A DNA stretch of 64,000 nt from Curtobacterium sp. ER1/6 (GCF_001742745.1 NZ_MJAK01000004.1:186001-250000); one strand, 5' to 3'; shown: positions 50,441 to 60,287, numbered from the stretch's first letter. The notes: generated by a model not told the origin, from the sequence alone. Translations and numbers: made by a program.

Positions 50441-51583
50441 TCAGAGGTCGGCGTGCAGCTGCCAGGTCTCCGTCGCGGCGTCCTGCCAGTCGTACATGCG
50501 GGCTCGGTCCGGTCCCGCCACCGCGAGCCGCTCCGCGAGCGTCCGGTCGTTCGTGACCTGGTAGACCGCCTGGGCGAGCCGCTCGGGGTAGGAGTCGCGC
50601 GGGTCGCGTGCGACCATCACGCCGGCGTCGGCGGCGACCTCGCGCACGGCGGCGTCGTCGGAGTGCACGACGGGAGTGCCGAAGTGCATCGCCTCGATCA
50701 CCGGCAGCCCGAAGCCCTCGGCCAGGCTTGGGAAGACGAAGACGGTCGCCCGGTCGTACGCCACCGCGAGGTCGGCGTCCTCGAGGCGCCCCAGCACCAG
50801 GAGACGGTCGCGTGCGAGCCCGGCGGACTCCGCGAGCCCGTAGACGTCGATGTCGCCCCAGCCGTCCGGGCCGGCCACCACCAGGGGCACGTCGCTCGGG
50901 GCCTCGGGGTGGGCCATCGCACGGATCAGGTACGCCAGGCCCTTGCGGGGCTCGAGGGTCCCGACCGCGAGCACGTAGCGCGGCGGGAGCCCGAGGCGCT
51001 CGGCGCGCAGGTCGGCGTCGACCGGCACTGCCAGGCGCGGGCTCGGCGCCCCGCCGATCACCCGGAGGCGGTCGTCGAAGCGTCGGATCGAGTCGAGCTC
51101 GGCCGCGACCGCGTGGGTCGGCACCACGACGGCGTCGGCGTGCTTCCACGCCCGGTGCACCATCGCCTTGTGGAAGTGCACGCCGCGGGGTGTCAGGGTC
51201 TCCGGATGGGTCCACGGAACGGTGTCGTGCACCGTGACGACGACCTGTCGGCCGGGTTCCGTGCCGCGGTCGTGCTTGACGAGCGGCGCGAGGACGCTCG
51301 GAGCGTGGACCAGGCCCTCGGATGCGGAGCCGACGAGACCGGCCTGCCAGGCGAGGGACAACTCCCGACGTCCGAGCGGCAACCGGTGCAGGGTGCTCAG
51401 GCCCGGGAGGAGCGTGTCGAGCCGCTCGAGCTCGGCACGGGAGCAGGCGGACACCATGCCCTCGACGTCGCAGCCGGCCGGGGCGGTGGCGATCAGCTGT
51501 CGGGTGAGTTCCTCCGCGTAGCGGCCGATGCCGCCGGGGACCGGTGCGATCACCTGGTCCAGGATCACGCGGAGCGTCGTCAT
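50441..51583 (-). CDS. GT4 glycosyltransferase
   Basis: A 380-residue GT-B enzyme. LRVILDQVIAPVPGGIGRYA is the N-terminal acceptor-side loop, VGTLEPRKGLAYLIRAM the start of the donor domain, and SLAEGFGLPVIEAMHFGTPV the E-x7-E nucleotide-sugar motif. It probably adds mannose, rhamnose or a similar sugar to a cell-surface glycan. Start ATG is at 51583; it is divergent to another glycosyltransferase at 51718. Confidence 0.85.
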   Translation of the reverse strand: MTTLRVILDQVIAPVPGGIGRYAEELTRQLIATAPAGCDVEGMVSACSRAELERLDTLLPGLSTLHRLPLGRRELSLAWQAGLVGSASEGLVHAPSVLAPLVKHDRGTEPGRQVVVTVHDTVPWTHPETLTPRGVHFHKAMVHRAWKHADAVVVPTHAVAAELDSIRRFDDRLRVIGGAPSPRLAVPVDADLRAERLGLPPRYVLAVGTLEPRKGLAYLIRAMAHPEAPSDVPLVVAGPDGWGDIDVYGLAESAGLARDRLLVLGRLEDADLAVAYDRATVFVFPSLAEGFGLPVIEAMHFGTPVVHSDDAAVREVAADAGVMVARDPRDSYPERLAQAVYQVTNDRTLAERLAVAGPDRARMYDWQDAATETWQLHADL

Positions 51584-51705
51584 GGCGGGCTGGTTCCTTC
51601 CGTCCGTCACGGCCCGTCGAGCGGTCCGTGGCGCCCCGACCCTACCAGGGCGCTCCCGGGAGCACGGGCGCCGTGACACCGCTCGGTCCGCGAGGACACG
51701 GCCGT

Positions 51706-51711
51706 TATGCT
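51706..51711 (+). promoter_or_regulatory. Leaderless -10 hexamer of the glycosyltransferase gene
   Basis: TATGCT is followed by six bases (CGACCG) and the GTG at 51718. Confidence 0.6.
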
Positions 51712-51717
51712 CGACCG

Positions 51718-52851
51718 GTGCCCCGCTCCCTCCGTATCGCGATCGTCGGGCCCACGCACCCGTACTCCGGCGGCATCGCGACCCACACGACCTCGCTCGC
51801 GCACCGGCTCCGTGCCGCCGGACACGACGTCCGGCTGCTGTCCTGGAAGGCGCAGTACCCCGCGTTCCTGCGGTCCGGCACGACGCGTGTACCGGAGTCC
51901 GAACCCGAGGTGCGACCCTTCGACCGCAGTTCCGCGAAGCTCGCCTGGTACGACCCGACCTCGTGGTTCCGCGCGGGGTGGTCCGTCCGTCGCGCCGACG
52001 TGGTGCTCGTCACCGCGGTGACGCCGTACCACGCGGTCCCGTACGCGGTGCTGCGTCTCGCCGCTGGGCGGCGTGCACGCGGTGTCGTCCTCGCGCACAA
52101 CGTGCTGCCGCACGAGCACGGCCGGTTCGACGAGGCCCTGATCCGGCTGCTCTACCGGCAGTACGGCGCGGTCCTCGTGCACAGCGACGAGCAGGCCGCG
52201 ATCGCCCGCCGCATCCTCGGTCCGGACAGCCCCGTGGAGGTCCGGGTCACGAGGCTCCCGCTGGCCGACCTGCTCCTCGGCGCCCCCGGCGAGGCGCCGC
52301 ACCCGGTGCCGTCGGGCACGCCGGGGGACCCGGTCACGGTCGGCTTCTTCGGCATGGTCCGCCGCTACAAGGGCGTCGACCAGCTCATCGAGGCTGCGTC
52401 GCGGGTGCCCGGCATCCGTGTCGTCGTCCGCGGCGAGTTCTGGCAGCCCGTCGAGGAGTACCGCGAGCAGGTCCGGTCCCTCGGGGTCGAGGACCGCGTG
52501 GAGATCGTCGACGGCTACGTCGCGATGTCCGACATGGCCCGCACGATCACCGACTTCGACGTCGTCGCGCTCCCGTACCGCACCGCGTCGTCGACGATCA
52601 ACGTCGCGCTGGCGCACCGGTTCGGCGTCCCCGCGCTCGTCTCGGACGCCGGCACGCTCCCGCTGGACGTCCGCGACGGCGTCGACGGCCTGGTGGTACC
52701 CGCGGACGACGTCCCGGCGCTCACCGACGCGTTGCGCCGGCTCGTCGAGCCCGGCGCGCTCGCGCGGCTGCGTGACGGGGTGGACGCCGCCGGTGCGGAC
52801 CGGCGCTGGCGCGAGTACACGGACACCGTCGCCGCCTTCGCGCGCGACTGA
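51718..52851 (+). CDS. GT4-type glycosyltransferase
   Basis: A 377-residue GT-B protein beginning SLRIAIVGPTHPYSGGIATH, with VVLAHNVLPHEHGRFDEALI, VGFFGMVRRYKGVDQLIEAA and, in place of the usual E-x7-E, a region TASSTINVALAHRFGVPALV. The GTG is set by the TATGCT hexamer six bases before it. It would act in the cytoplasm on a lipid-linked glycan. A terminator follows. Confidence 0.82.
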   Translation: MPRSLRIAIVGPTHPYSGGIATHTTSLAHRLRAAGHDVRLLSWKAQYPAFLRSGTTRVPESEPEVRPFDRSSAKLAWYDPTSWFRAGWSVRRADVVLVTAVTPYHAVPYAVLRLAAGRRARGVVLAHNVLPHEHGRFDEALIRLLYRQYGAVLVHSDEQAAIARRILGPDSPVEVRVTRLPLADLLLGAPGEAPHPVPSGTPGDPVTVGFFGMVRRYKGVDQLIEAASRVPGIRVVVRGEFWQPVEEYREQVRSLGVEDRVEIVDGYVAMSDMARTITDFDVVALPYRTASSTINVALAHRFGVPALVSDAGTLPLDVRDGVDGLVVPADDVPALTDALRRLVEPGALARLRDGVDAAGADRRWREYTDTVAAFARD

Positions 52852-52904
52852 CCGCCGCCGCGCGAGGAACGGCCGGCGCGGTCGGACCGGGGTGACCCGT
52901 GACG

Positions 52905-52944
52905 GACGGGAGGCGCGGTGCCAGCCGGCACCGCGCCTCCCGTC
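52905..52944. terminator. Bidirectional hairpin terminator
   Basis: A perfect 18-bp stem (GACGGGAGGCGCGGTGCC) with loop AGCC between the convergent glycosyltransferase and flippase-like genes. Confidence 0.85.
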
Positions 52945-52968
52945 ACTCGCGTGTCGGTCCGGCGGTCG

Positions 52969-53922
52969 TCAGCCTCGCCCCGCACGTCGGCGTCCGACCG
53001 CCGCAGCGACCCCGGCGAGGCCGAAGTCGGCCACGGCGTAGAGCAGCCGGGACAGGATCGCGGCGGTCGCCGCGACGCCCGCCGTGGTGACGGAGGCGAG
53101 GACGAGCGCGATGACGACCTCGCGGACCCCGAGGCCGGCGGGGAAGGGGATGAGGAGCACGCCGAGCGCGAAGGCCAGCGCGAAGCCGGCCACCGCCGGT
53201 ACGAAGCTCCGTGCCGGGTCGACCCCCAGTCCGATGAGCACGAGCCAGAGCTGCACGCCGCCGAAGAGCCAGTTCGTCACCTGCAGGCCGGAGCTGGACC
53301 CCGCGACCCGCCACCCGTACCGGAACGGTGCGTCCGGGCGACGCAGCACGCGCAGGGCCAGCCGCACGCCGAACCGCATCACCGGCGGCGTCAGGCAGAC
53401 CAGGAAGGCGATCCCGACGATCGGCAGCCACCAGTAGTCCTGCAGCAGGCGGACGTCGATGAAGGGGAGCAGGACGGCACCGACCCCGAGTCCCGTGGCG
53501 ATCGAGACGAGCATCGCGATGAGGCTCAGGACGATCGACGAGGACTTCGCGAGGCCGACCTCCCCGGCCATCTGCGCCTGTGCTGCGATCGGCCAGACCG
53601 ACCCGGGCAGGTACTTGCCGAGCTGACTGACGAAGAAGACCCGGGCACCGCGGAGCACCGGCAGCCGGACGCCGAAGGCCGGCCAGACCACGATCCAGGA
53701 CAGCATCGAGACCACGAGCGCGGCGACCACCGACACGAGGGCGAGGACGAGCAACCAGGGGTTCATCGAGGCGACCGCGTCGGACACCTCGTCCCACTGG
53801 CCGGCCACGTACAGCGCGCCCGCGACGACCACGGCGACCATGAACGCGATCTTGATCCCGTTCACCGCCCACCGACGCCAGCGTGGGCGTTCGGCGGGCG
53901 GTGCGACCTGCGGGGCCGTCAC
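52969..53922 (-). CDS. Lysylphosphatidylglycerol synthase TM-domain / flippase-like membrane protein
   Basis: A 317-residue protein with about eight transmembrane helices (KIAFMVAVVVAGALYVAG, WLLVLALVSVVAALVVSML and others). FFVSQLGKYLPGSVWPIAAQ and LIPFPAGLGVREVVIAL are characteristic of the LPG_synthase_TM (UPF0104) family, which includes proteins moving lipids or lipid-linked sugars. The aminoacyl-transferase domain of MprF is absent. It overlaps rfbD by four bases and is the last gene of the rfbB-rfbD unit, suggesting a role in surface glycan export. Confidence 0.82.
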   Translation of the reverse strand: MTAPQVAPPAERPRWRRWAVNGIKIAFMVAVVVAGALYVAGQWDEVSDAVASMNPWLLVLALVSVVAALVVSMLSWIVVWPAFGVRLPVLRGARVFFVSQLGKYLPGSVWPIAAQAQMAGEVGLAKSSSIVLSLIAMLVSIATGLGVGAVLLPFIDVRLLQDYWWLPIVGIAFLVCLTPPVMRFGVRLALRVLRRPDAPFRYGWRVAGSSSGLQVTNWLFGGVQLWLVLIGLGVDPARSFVPAVAGFALAFALGVLLIPFPAGLGVREVVIALVLASVTTAGVAATAAILSRLLYAVADFGLAGVAAAVGRRRAGRG

Positions 53923-54770
53923 CGGGCGAGCGCTCCGGCCTGCACGGCGGCGGCCAGCGCCTCGCGCCAGTCGCGCATCGGCGCGAGCCCGGCGCGCGAC
54001 CAGCCCTCGTGCCCGAGGACGCTGTACGCCGGACGCGGGGCGGGGCGCACGAACGCCGCACTGTCGGTCGGGAGCACGCGCTCCGGGTCGAGCCCGGACT
54101 CGGCGAAGATCGCCCTGGTGAAGTCGTACCAGGAGGCCTGGCCCGCGTTCGTGCCGTGGTAGGTGCCTGCCGGGGCGTCCGCGTCGACGAGCTCGACGAT
54201 GCGTGCCGCCAGCTCACCGGTCCAGGTGGGCTGGCCGACCTGGTCGGTGACGACGGACACGGTGTCGTGGCTCGCCGCCAGACGGAGCATCGTCGCCGCG
54301 AAGTTCGGACCGTGCGCACCGTAGATCCACGCGGTACGCACGACGTAGGACGAGTCGGGGGCGATCCGGCGCACCGCTGCCTCGCCGGCGGCCTTCGTGC
54401 GGCCGTATGCGTTGATCGGGTCGGTGGGGGCGTCCTCGGCGTAGGGCGCGGTGCCGTTGCCGTCGAAGACGTAGTCCGTCGAGATCGTCACGAGCTTCGC
54501 ACCGTGCCGGACCGCGGCCTCGGCGAGCAGTGCCGGCCCGGTCGCGTTCACGGCGGCGGCCTCGTCCTCGTGGGTCTCGGCGTCGTCGACCTTCGTGTAC
54601 GCCGCCGAGTTGACGACCACGTCGTGCCCGGCGACCGCGGCGTCGACCGCGTCGGGATCGGTGATGTCGAGGTCGGCGCGTCCGAGCGCGGTGACGTCAC
54701 GGTCCCGCAGCGCGAGCTGCAGGTCGCGACCGAGCATGCCGGCGGCGCCGGTGATCAGGAAGCGGCTCAT
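53919..54770 (-). CDS. rfbD: dTDP-4-dehydrorhamnose reductase
   Basis: A 283-residue short-chain dehydrogenase. RFLITGAAGMLGRDLQLAL is the NADPH loop; TISTDYVFDGNG and YGRTKAAGE (catalytic Tyr-x-x-x-Lys) follow. It makes dTDP-L-rhamnose, the last step of the pathway. ATG overlaps the rfbB stop by four bases. All four rhamnose genes are in the window. Confidence 0.93.
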   Translation of the reverse strand: MSRFLITGAAGMLGRDLQLALRDRDVTALGRADLDITDPDAVDAAVAGHDVVVNSAAYTKVDDAETHEDEAAAVNATGPALLAEAAVRHGAKLVTISTDYVFDGNGTAPYAEDAPTDPINAYGRTKAAGEAAVRRIAPDSSYVVRTAWIYGAHGPNFAATMLRLAASHDTVSVVTDQVGQPTWTGELAARIVELVDADAPAGTYHGTNAGQASWYDFTRAIFAESGLDPERVLPTDSAAFVRPAPRPAYSVLGHEGWSRAGLAPMRDWREALAAAVQAGALAR

Positions 54771-55753
54771 GCGAGTGCCGCGCGCTCCTTCAGCGGCTCC
54801 CACCAGGCGCGGTTGTCCCGGTACCACTGCACGACGTCGGCCAGGCCCTGTTCGAACGGCACCTGCGGCTCGTAGCCGAGCTCGGCGCGGATCTTCGAGA
54901 TGTCGACCGAGTAGCGCAGGTCGTGGCCGAGGCGGTCCTGCACGTGCTCGACGGAGGACCAGTCCTTGCCGGTCGCGTCGAGGAGCAGCTGCGTGAGCTC
55001 CTTGTTCGTCAGCTCGGTGCCGCCACCGATGTTGTAGATCTCGCCCGCGCGGCCCTTCGTGAGCACGAGCGCGATGCCGCGGGTGTGGTCGTCGACGTGC
55101 AGCCAGTCGCGGATGTTGTTGCCCTCGCCGTACAGCGGCACGGTCTTGCCGTCGATGAGGTTCGTGACGAAGAGGGGGATGACCTTCTCGGGGAAGTGGT
55201 ACGGCCCGTAGTTGTTCGAGCAGCGCGTGATCGAGAGGTTCAGCCCGTGCGTGCGGTGGTAGCTGCGGGCGAGCAGGTCGCTGCCGGCCTTCGACGCCGA
55301 GTACGGCGAGTTCGGCTCGAGGGGGCGCTCCTCGTCCCACGAGCCCTCGCTGATCGAGCCGTAGACCTCGTCGGTGGACACGTGCACGAAGCGCTCGGTG
55401 CCGTGGCGGAGCGCGGCGTCGAGCAGGCGCTGCGTGCCGACGACGTTCGTCTCGACGAAGATGCCGGAGTCGCGGACCGAGCGGTCGACGTGGGACTCGG
55501 CGGCGAAGTGCACGATCGCGTCGATGCCGGGGACGACCTCGTCGAGCTTCTCGGCGTCGCGGATGTCGCCCTGGACGAAGGTGTAGCGCGGGGAGTCGGC
55601 GACCGGGGCGAGGTTCTCGAGGTTGCCGGAGTAGGTCAGTGCGTCGTAGACCACGACCTCGGCGCCCTCGAGGCCGGGGTAGGCGTCCTCGAGCGTGCGG
55701 CGGACGAAGTTCGAGCCGATGAAGCCGGCTCCTCCGGTGACGAGGATCTTCAC
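54767..55753 (-). CDS. rfbB: dTDP-glucose 4,6-dehydratase
   Basis: A 328-residue enzyme converting dTDP-glucose to dTDP-4-keto-6-deoxyglucose. ILVTGGAGFIGSNFVRRTL is the NAD loop; VHVSTDEVYGSI and YSASKAGSD carry the catalytic Thr/Asp/Glu and Tyr/Lys; NNYGPYHFPEKVIPLF is typical. GTG start with GGAAGGAA upstream. It heads the rfbB-rfbD-flippase operon. Confidence 0.96.
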   Translation of the reverse strand: MKILVTGGAGFIGSNFVRRTLEDAYPGLEGAEVVVYDALTYSGNLENLAPVADSPRYTFVQGDIRDAEKLDEVVPGIDAIVHFAAESHVDRSVRDSGIFVETNVVGTQRLLDAALRHGTERFVHVSTDEVYGSISEGSWDEERPLEPNSPYSASKAGSDLLARSYHRTHGLNLSITRCSNNYGPYHFPEKVIPLFVTNLIDGKTVPLYGEGNNIRDWLHVDDHTRGIALVLTKGRAGEIYNIGGGTELTNKELTQLLLDATGKDWSSVEHVQDRLGHDLRYSVDISKIRAELGYEPQVPFEQGLADVVQWYRDNRAWWEPLKERAALA

Positions 55754-55814
55754 GTGTTGGTTCCTTCCGGGGGCGCCGCTCGGCGCGTGGTGGTGGCGGC
55801 TTCGGACGGCCACC

Positions 55815-55820
55815 ATTGTA
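55815..55820 (-). promoter_or_regulatory. Candidate -10 of the rfbB operon
   Basis: On the reverse strand TACAAT, close to the consensus TATAAT, stands about 60 nt before the rfbB start, in the 135-nt gap after the DUF2142-like gene. No clear -35 is seen. Confidence 0.5.
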
Positions 55821-55888
55821 GGGGGAGCGATCGATCCGGTCGGTCCTGCCGGGCGCGCGGCAGGTCCACGACCGGCGTCGCAGCGCGG

Positions 55889-57457
55889 TCAGGCGTCGAT
55901 CGTGCTGCGGTCCGGCGCGGTCGTCGACGTCCCGCCGGCGCGCACGAGCTGCCGGACCGCGAGGAACGACCAGAGTCCCACCACGACGGTGACGACGAGG
56001 AGCGCGATGATGCCGGACTGCCCGATCGGGGTGAGGTTCGCGAGGAGGCCCAGACCGTGGAAGGTCGCCTGCAGGTGTGAGTCCTCGTAGAAGCCGCGGT
56101 ACGCGACGCTGAGCCCGTAGAGACCGACGACTGCGAACGCCCACCGGAAGACCGTGCCGAAGCGGGCCCGGTCGGCCGGTGCGGAGAGCAGGTTCCGCCA
56201 GGCGATCGCGGCGACGGTCACGAGGGCCACGAGCGAGGTGAAGAGGTACCGACCCTGCACCCCGGCGATGACCTGCGTGTCGTCGTAGGAGCGGAAGTTG
56301 TCCTGCACCTGGATCACGAGGGTCAGTGCGGGCAGCACCGCCATCACGATCGCGACGCCCCGGTGGGGGCTCCGACGGAACGCCCACCCGATGACCACCA
56401 CGAGCGACAGCACGGTGAGCGTGTCCGTCAGGATCGGGGTCATCGAGTACTGCAGGGCACCGAACTGGCCCCAGAACGACGTGCTGAGCCGATCCCACAC
56501 CGTGTTGATGAACACCCCGAAGTCGGCGCTGGTCTGGTCGCCCCACGGCTTGACCTCGCGGAGGTCTCCGGCGCCCTTCGGCTGCACGGTCTGGAACAGC
56601 ACGAGGTTCCGGATCCACCACCAGCTGCCGAGGAGCGCGACGATCGCACCCGCGACCGCGGTCCGGACGAGCCGGGCGCGGACGGACAGCACACCGTGTC
56701 CGGCCACGATCAGCGCGACCGCCACGAAGGGCACGGTCGGGAGGCCGGTGCCCTTGACCGAGCAGACGGCGGCGACGGCGAGCGCGAGCCAGACGACCGT
56801 GCGCCAGCGGTGGTCGCCGGTCATCGTCCGTGCGACCAGCCAGGTGATCACCCCGCCGAGCACGATCACCGGGGCGTCGTTCGTGACGGCGGAACCGATC
56901 TGCGCGAGCTGGGGCACCGCGAAGAGCGCGACGGCACCGACGACGGCCGTGCGCGGGGACCGCGTGACCCGCCGGACCGTGCTCCACACGAGGAACGGCA
57001 TCGGGAGCACGAGGAGCACGTCGAAGAGCCGCAGCACCATCACACCGACGTCCCACCGGTGGTGGAAGAACCCGGCGACCTTGAGCACGAGCGCGGCCAC
57101 CGCGTAGTAGGTCGGCGGGTGCTGCGACATCTGGTTCGGGTAGTCGTGCGAGCCGGGGTTCTGGGCGACCAGCTCGGCGACGGTCTGACGGTCCGCTGCG
57201 GACACCGTCATCGTCTGTTGCTGTTCGGCGTAGGTGACCGCGAGGAGGTCCATCTCGCCCGGATCCGGCCAGCCGTTGCCGATCGCGATCTGCTCGGCGG
57301 CGTCGAAGTGCGCCGCCTCGTCCGGGGCGGCGAACATCGGCGTGACGAACGCCCAGAGCGTCAGCAGCAGCGCGAACGCAGCAGTGAGGGCGATGACGGC
57401 GGTGCGCTCGGCGCGGGAGACCGGTGGCCCGTCCCTGTACGGGTCGTGGTCGGACAT
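55889..57457 (-). CDS. Large multi-pass membrane protein (DUF2142-like), paralogue
   Basis: A 522-residue paralogue of the protein at 43644-45260, with about 11-12 transmembrane helices. PMFAAPDEAAHFDAAEQIAI and QMSQHPPTYYAVAALVL match the other copy. Likely a GT-C-type or lipid-linked glycan protein; the substrate is unknown. It follows the GT2 gene with a one-base overlap, so the two are co-translated and probably act in one pathway. Confidence 0.8.
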   Translation of the reverse strand: MSDHDPYRDGPPVSRAERTAVIALTAAFALLLTLWAFVTPMFAAPDEAAHFDAAEQIAIGNGWPDPGEMDLLAVTYAEQQQTMTVSAADRQTVAELVAQNPGSHDYPNQMSQHPPTYYAVAALVLKVAGFFHHRWDVGVMVLRLFDVLLVLPMPFLVWSTVRRVTRSPRTAVVGAVALFAVPQLAQIGSAVTNDAPVIVLGGVITWLVARTMTGDHRWRTVVWLALAVAAVCSVKGTGLPTVPFVAVALIVAGHGVLSVRARLVRTAVAGAIVALLGSWWWIRNLVLFQTVQPKGAGDLREVKPWGDQTSADFGVFINTVWDRLSTSFWGQFGALQYSMTPILTDTLTVLSLVVVIGWAFRRSPHRGVAIVMAVLPALTLVIQVQDNFRSYDDTQVIAGVQGRYLFTSLVALVTVAAIAWRNLLSAPADRARFGTVFRWAFAVVGLYGLSVAYRGFYEDSHLQATFHGLGLLANLTPIGQSGIIALLVVTVVVGLWSFLAVRQLVRAGGTSTTAPDRSTIDA

Positions 57458-58398
57458 CAGTCGCCGTACCGCTGCAACTTCTGCAGGTCGAGCTGTTCCT
57501 CGGTGAGCGTCCGGTTGAGTCTCGTGAGGTCGGCGACCACGCCGATCACCATCGACAGCACCGCGGTGATGAGCAGGACGACACCGAGGATGATCGACTG
57601 GAGGTGGTTCCCGCCGGTGTCCGTGGCGAGGAGCACGAGGTACCGGACGAGCGGCCAGAGCCCCAGCACCCCGAGCACGGCGGCGACCCAGAGGAACAGC
57701 GCCATCGGGCGGTACATCAGGTAGACGCGGGCGATGGCCGAGCCGGACTGGAACATGTGCTGCCAGATGTTCTTGAAGAGGCGCGACTCGCGGGTCTTCG
57801 GGTTCGTCGTGATCGGGATGCTCGCGATCGCCAGGCGCTTGTAGCCGGCCTGCACGATGGTCTCCATGCAGTAGCTGAAGCGCGTGACGATGTTGAGCCG
57901 GATGAGCGAGTACTTCGAGTACGCGCGGAAGCCGCTCGCAGCGTCCGGCAGGTCGAGCCCGGCCGCGCGGGAGGCGACCCAGGAACCGAACTGCTGCATG
58001 GCCTTCTTGAAGCCCGAGAAGTGTTCGATGGTGCGCGTCTGCCGGTCGCCGATGACGATGTCGGCCTGTCCGTGGACGATCGGCTGCACGAGCTCGGCGA
58101 TCTGTGCCTGCGGGTACTGGTTGTCACCGTCGGTGTTCACGACGATGTCCGCGCCGTGCAGGAGCGCGTAGTCGACGCCGTCGCGGAACGACCGGGCGAG
58201 GCCCATGTTCGTGGTGTGCCGGACGAAGTGCCGGACTCCGTGGGCCTTCGCGACCTCGACCGTGCGGTCGGAGCTGCCGTCGTCGATGACCAGGATCTCG
58301 ATCTCGTCGATGCCCTCGATCTCGCGCGGGATCGAGTCGATGACGGAGGCGAGGGTGTGCTCCTCGTTGAGGCAGGGGATCTGGACGAATAGTTTCAC
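57457..58398 (-). CDS. GT2 glycosyltransferase, dolichol-phosphate mannosyltransferase-like
   Basis: A 313-residue GT-A enzyme. [19 protein letters not shown] and [20 protein letters not shown] are the nucleotide-sugar site; [15 protein letters not shown] carries the DxD metal motif. Two transmembrane helices ([39 protein letters not shown]) at the C-terminus anchor it. It probably loads a sugar on polyprenyl phosphate for use by the GT-C-like protein encoded next. Confidence 0.88.
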   Translation of the reverse strand: MKLFVQIPCLNEEHTLASVIDSIPREIEGIDEIEILVIDDGSSDRTVEVAKAHGVRHFVRHTTNMGLARSFRDGVDYALLHGADIVVNTDGDNQYPQAQIAELVQPIVHGQADIVIGDRQTRTIEHFSGFKKAMQQFGSWVASRAAGLDLPDAASGFRAYSKYSLIRLNIVTRFSYCMETIVQAGYKRLAIASIPITTNPKTRESRLFKNIWQHMFQSGSAIARVYLMYRPMALFLWVAAVLGVLGLWPLVRYLVLLATDTGGNHLQSIILGVVLLITAVLSMVIGVVADLTRLNRTLTEEQLDLQKLQRYGD

Positions 58399-58553
58399 GG
58401 GCGCTGCTGTCGTCTCGTCTCGGGGCGGGAATGCGGTGCGCGCCGTCTGCTCGACGCGCCTGTCGACTGCGACAGCCTAGCGGTGCACGGGCCGGCGCTG
58501 GTCCGCCGGGCCGGGGTGGGGGGGCACGGGAACGCTGTGCGAGACTGCCGTGC

Positions 58554-60263
58554 GTGCGACGCCTCCGAACCGACCCTGCGACCTGGGTGTGCCTGGTGGC
58601 CGCGCTGTTCGCCGCCGCCGCGTCCCTGGTCTGCGCCTGGAGCCAGGCGCCGCTGAACTCCGGTGACGAGGCGGCACACCTCGACTACGCCGTCGACGTG
58701 TGGCACGGGCACCTGCCGTACTTCTACGACGGCCTGACGATCAAGCCGCCGTTCGGAGCGCTCCCGCCCGTGCAGTGGGTGTCGCAGCACCCGCCGTTCT
58801 TCTACCTCGTCCTCGCGCCCGTCGTCGGTCCGCTCTGGGACGCCGGGCACCCGTACGCGTCGGTGCTCGCCGGTCGGTCGGCGAACGCCGCCTTCGCCGC
58901 GGCCACGGTGCTCGCCGTCGGATGGGCCACGCGCCGGGTCGTCCCGCGCCGCCCGGAGGTCGCCGCGGTCGCCGCGGTGATCGTGTCCCTGACCGGCATG
59001 TTCCTCCTCGTCGGCGGGGCGATCTACAACGACCTGCCGAACATGGCGCTCGCCGCCCTGGCGGTCGGCATCGGCGCGCGCGCCCTGCGCTCGGGGCTCT
59101 CCGCTCGGCTCGTGGTGGCCGCGACGGTGGTGACGACGCTGGGGATGCTCACCAGACTCACCTTCGTCGTGTTCGTCCTCGCGGTGGTCGTCGCCTTCCT
59201 GCTGGCGCGCTGGCGTCGCTCGGGGTTCTGGACCGACTGGCGCGGGCACGTCGTCGCGGTCGTGGCCGTCGTCGCCGCACCCGTCGCGGCGTCGACCTGG
59301 TTCTGGCTCCGCAACATCCGGCTCATGGGAACGATCGTCGGCAACGACGTCGCCTGGGGCGAGGAGCACCTCGGCCGGGTCCAGCTGACGCCCACCCAGG
59401 TCGTGACGAACGACCAGTGGTGGAAGAGCCTGTTCGCGCTGTACAAGGGCCACCTGCCCGGCAACGTCGACTGGACCTACTCGCTGCTGGTCGTGCCGCT
59501 CGTGCTCGGGCTGCTCGTCGGCCTCTTCGTCGCGGCACGCACCGCTGTCCGTCGGGTGCGGCGCGCTCGGGGTCCGGTCGCGCCCGGGACCGGCGCGCAC
59601 CGCGCGGCTCGCCCGACGACGGGTGACGGCCGGTCCGGCGCGGTCCGTCCGCGCGAGGAGGTCGTCGCAGACCTGCTCGTGGCCGCGATGCTCGTCGGCC
59701 TGACCGCCGCCGTCCTGGTCGGACAGGTCCGCTTCTCGACCACCGGCGGCGCCCCGAACGTCCGGTACTCGTTGGCGGTCCTGCCGATGCTCGCCGTCCC
59801 GATGGCGATCGGGCTGACCGGACTCGGACGACTGGTGTCGACCGTGGTGGTCGTCGTGTGGATGCAGGTGACGGGCTACATCTGGTTCCAGATCCAGGAC
59901 CTGCAGGACCCGGCGTTCGGGGTCGAGCGGACGCTCGAGGTGTCCCGGCTGACGTTCGTGGTCGCGCTCGTCTGCTTCGCCGCGATGCTCGTCGGGGTGT
60001 GCGCCCTGCTGCTCCGCCGGGACGGAGTGCCCGTGCGTCAGGAGCGGACCGTGACGGGCCAGGACCAGCAGGCACCCGAGCCCGAGCCCGAGGCCGAGCC
60101 CGAGGCCGAGCCCGAGCCCGAGGCCGAGCCCGAGCCCGAGGCCGAGCCGGAGCCGGAGCCGGAGCCGGAGCCCGAGGCCGAGCCGGAGCCGGAGCCGGAG
60201 CCCGAGGGTGCACCAGGTCCGGAGCGCGCTGCGCCACTCCGGGACACCCTCGCCCGTCGGTAG
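58554..60263 (+). CDS. Membrane protein, DUF2142/PMT-like, with a long PE repeat tail
   Basis: A 569-residue protein with about 10-11 transmembrane helices. The first loop [20 protein letters not shown] and [17 protein letters not shown] match the other two DUF2142-like proteins. After the last helix ([20 protein letters not shown]) a 44-residue run of Pro-Glu/Ala-Glu (nt 60075-60206) follows, giving an acidic tail. The GTG at 58554 is chosen because upstream in-frame residues lack family character. No strong ribosome-binding site is visible. Confidence 0.78.
   Translation: MRRLRTDPATWVCLVAALFAAAASLVCAWSQAPLNSGDEAAHLDYAVDVWHGHLPYFYDGLTIKPPFGALPPVQWVSQHPPFFYLVLAPVVGPLWDAGHPYASVLAGRSANAAFAAATVLAVGWATRRVVPRRPEVAAVAAVIVSLTGMFLLVGGAIYNDLPNMALAALAVGIGARALRSGLSARLVVAATVVTTLGMLTRLTFVVFVLAVVVAFLLARWRRSGFWTDWRGHVVAVVAVVAAPVAASTWFWLRNIRLMGTIVGNDVAWGEEHLGRVQLTPTQVVTNDQWWKSLFALYKGHLPGNVDWTYSLLVVPLVLGLLVGLFVAARTAVRRVRRARGPVAPGTGAHRAARPTTGDGRSGAVRPREEVVADLLVAAMLVGLTAAVLVGQVRFSTTGGAPNVRYSLAVLPMLAVPMAIGLTGLGRLVSTVVVVVWMQVTGYIWFQIQDLQDPAFGVERTLEVSRLTFVVALVCFAAMLVGVCALLLRRDGVPVRQERTVTGQDQQAPEPEPEAEPEAEPEPEAEPEPEAEPEPEPEPEPEAEPEPEPEPEGAPGPERAAPLRDTLARR
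60075..60206 (+). repeat. In-frame PE/AE coding repeat
   Basis: Twenty-two six-base units (mostly CCCGAG, CCGGAG or GCCGAG) encode Pro-Glu or Ala-Glu pairs at the tail of the DUF2142/PMT-like protein. Confidence 0.9.
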
Positions 60264-60275
60264 CGAGCAGGTTGC

Positions 60276-60281
60276 TAGGCT
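60276..60281 (+). promoter_or_regulatory. Leaderless -10 hexamer of rfbC
   Basis: TAGGCT is followed by six bases (GCCCCG) and the GTG at 60288. Confidence 0.6.
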
Positions 60282-60287
60282 GCCCCG

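Noticed and set aside
52899..54162. Forward open frames opposite the flippase-like and rfbD genes
   Set aside because: They are Arg/Asp-rich mirrors of the real reverse-strand genes.
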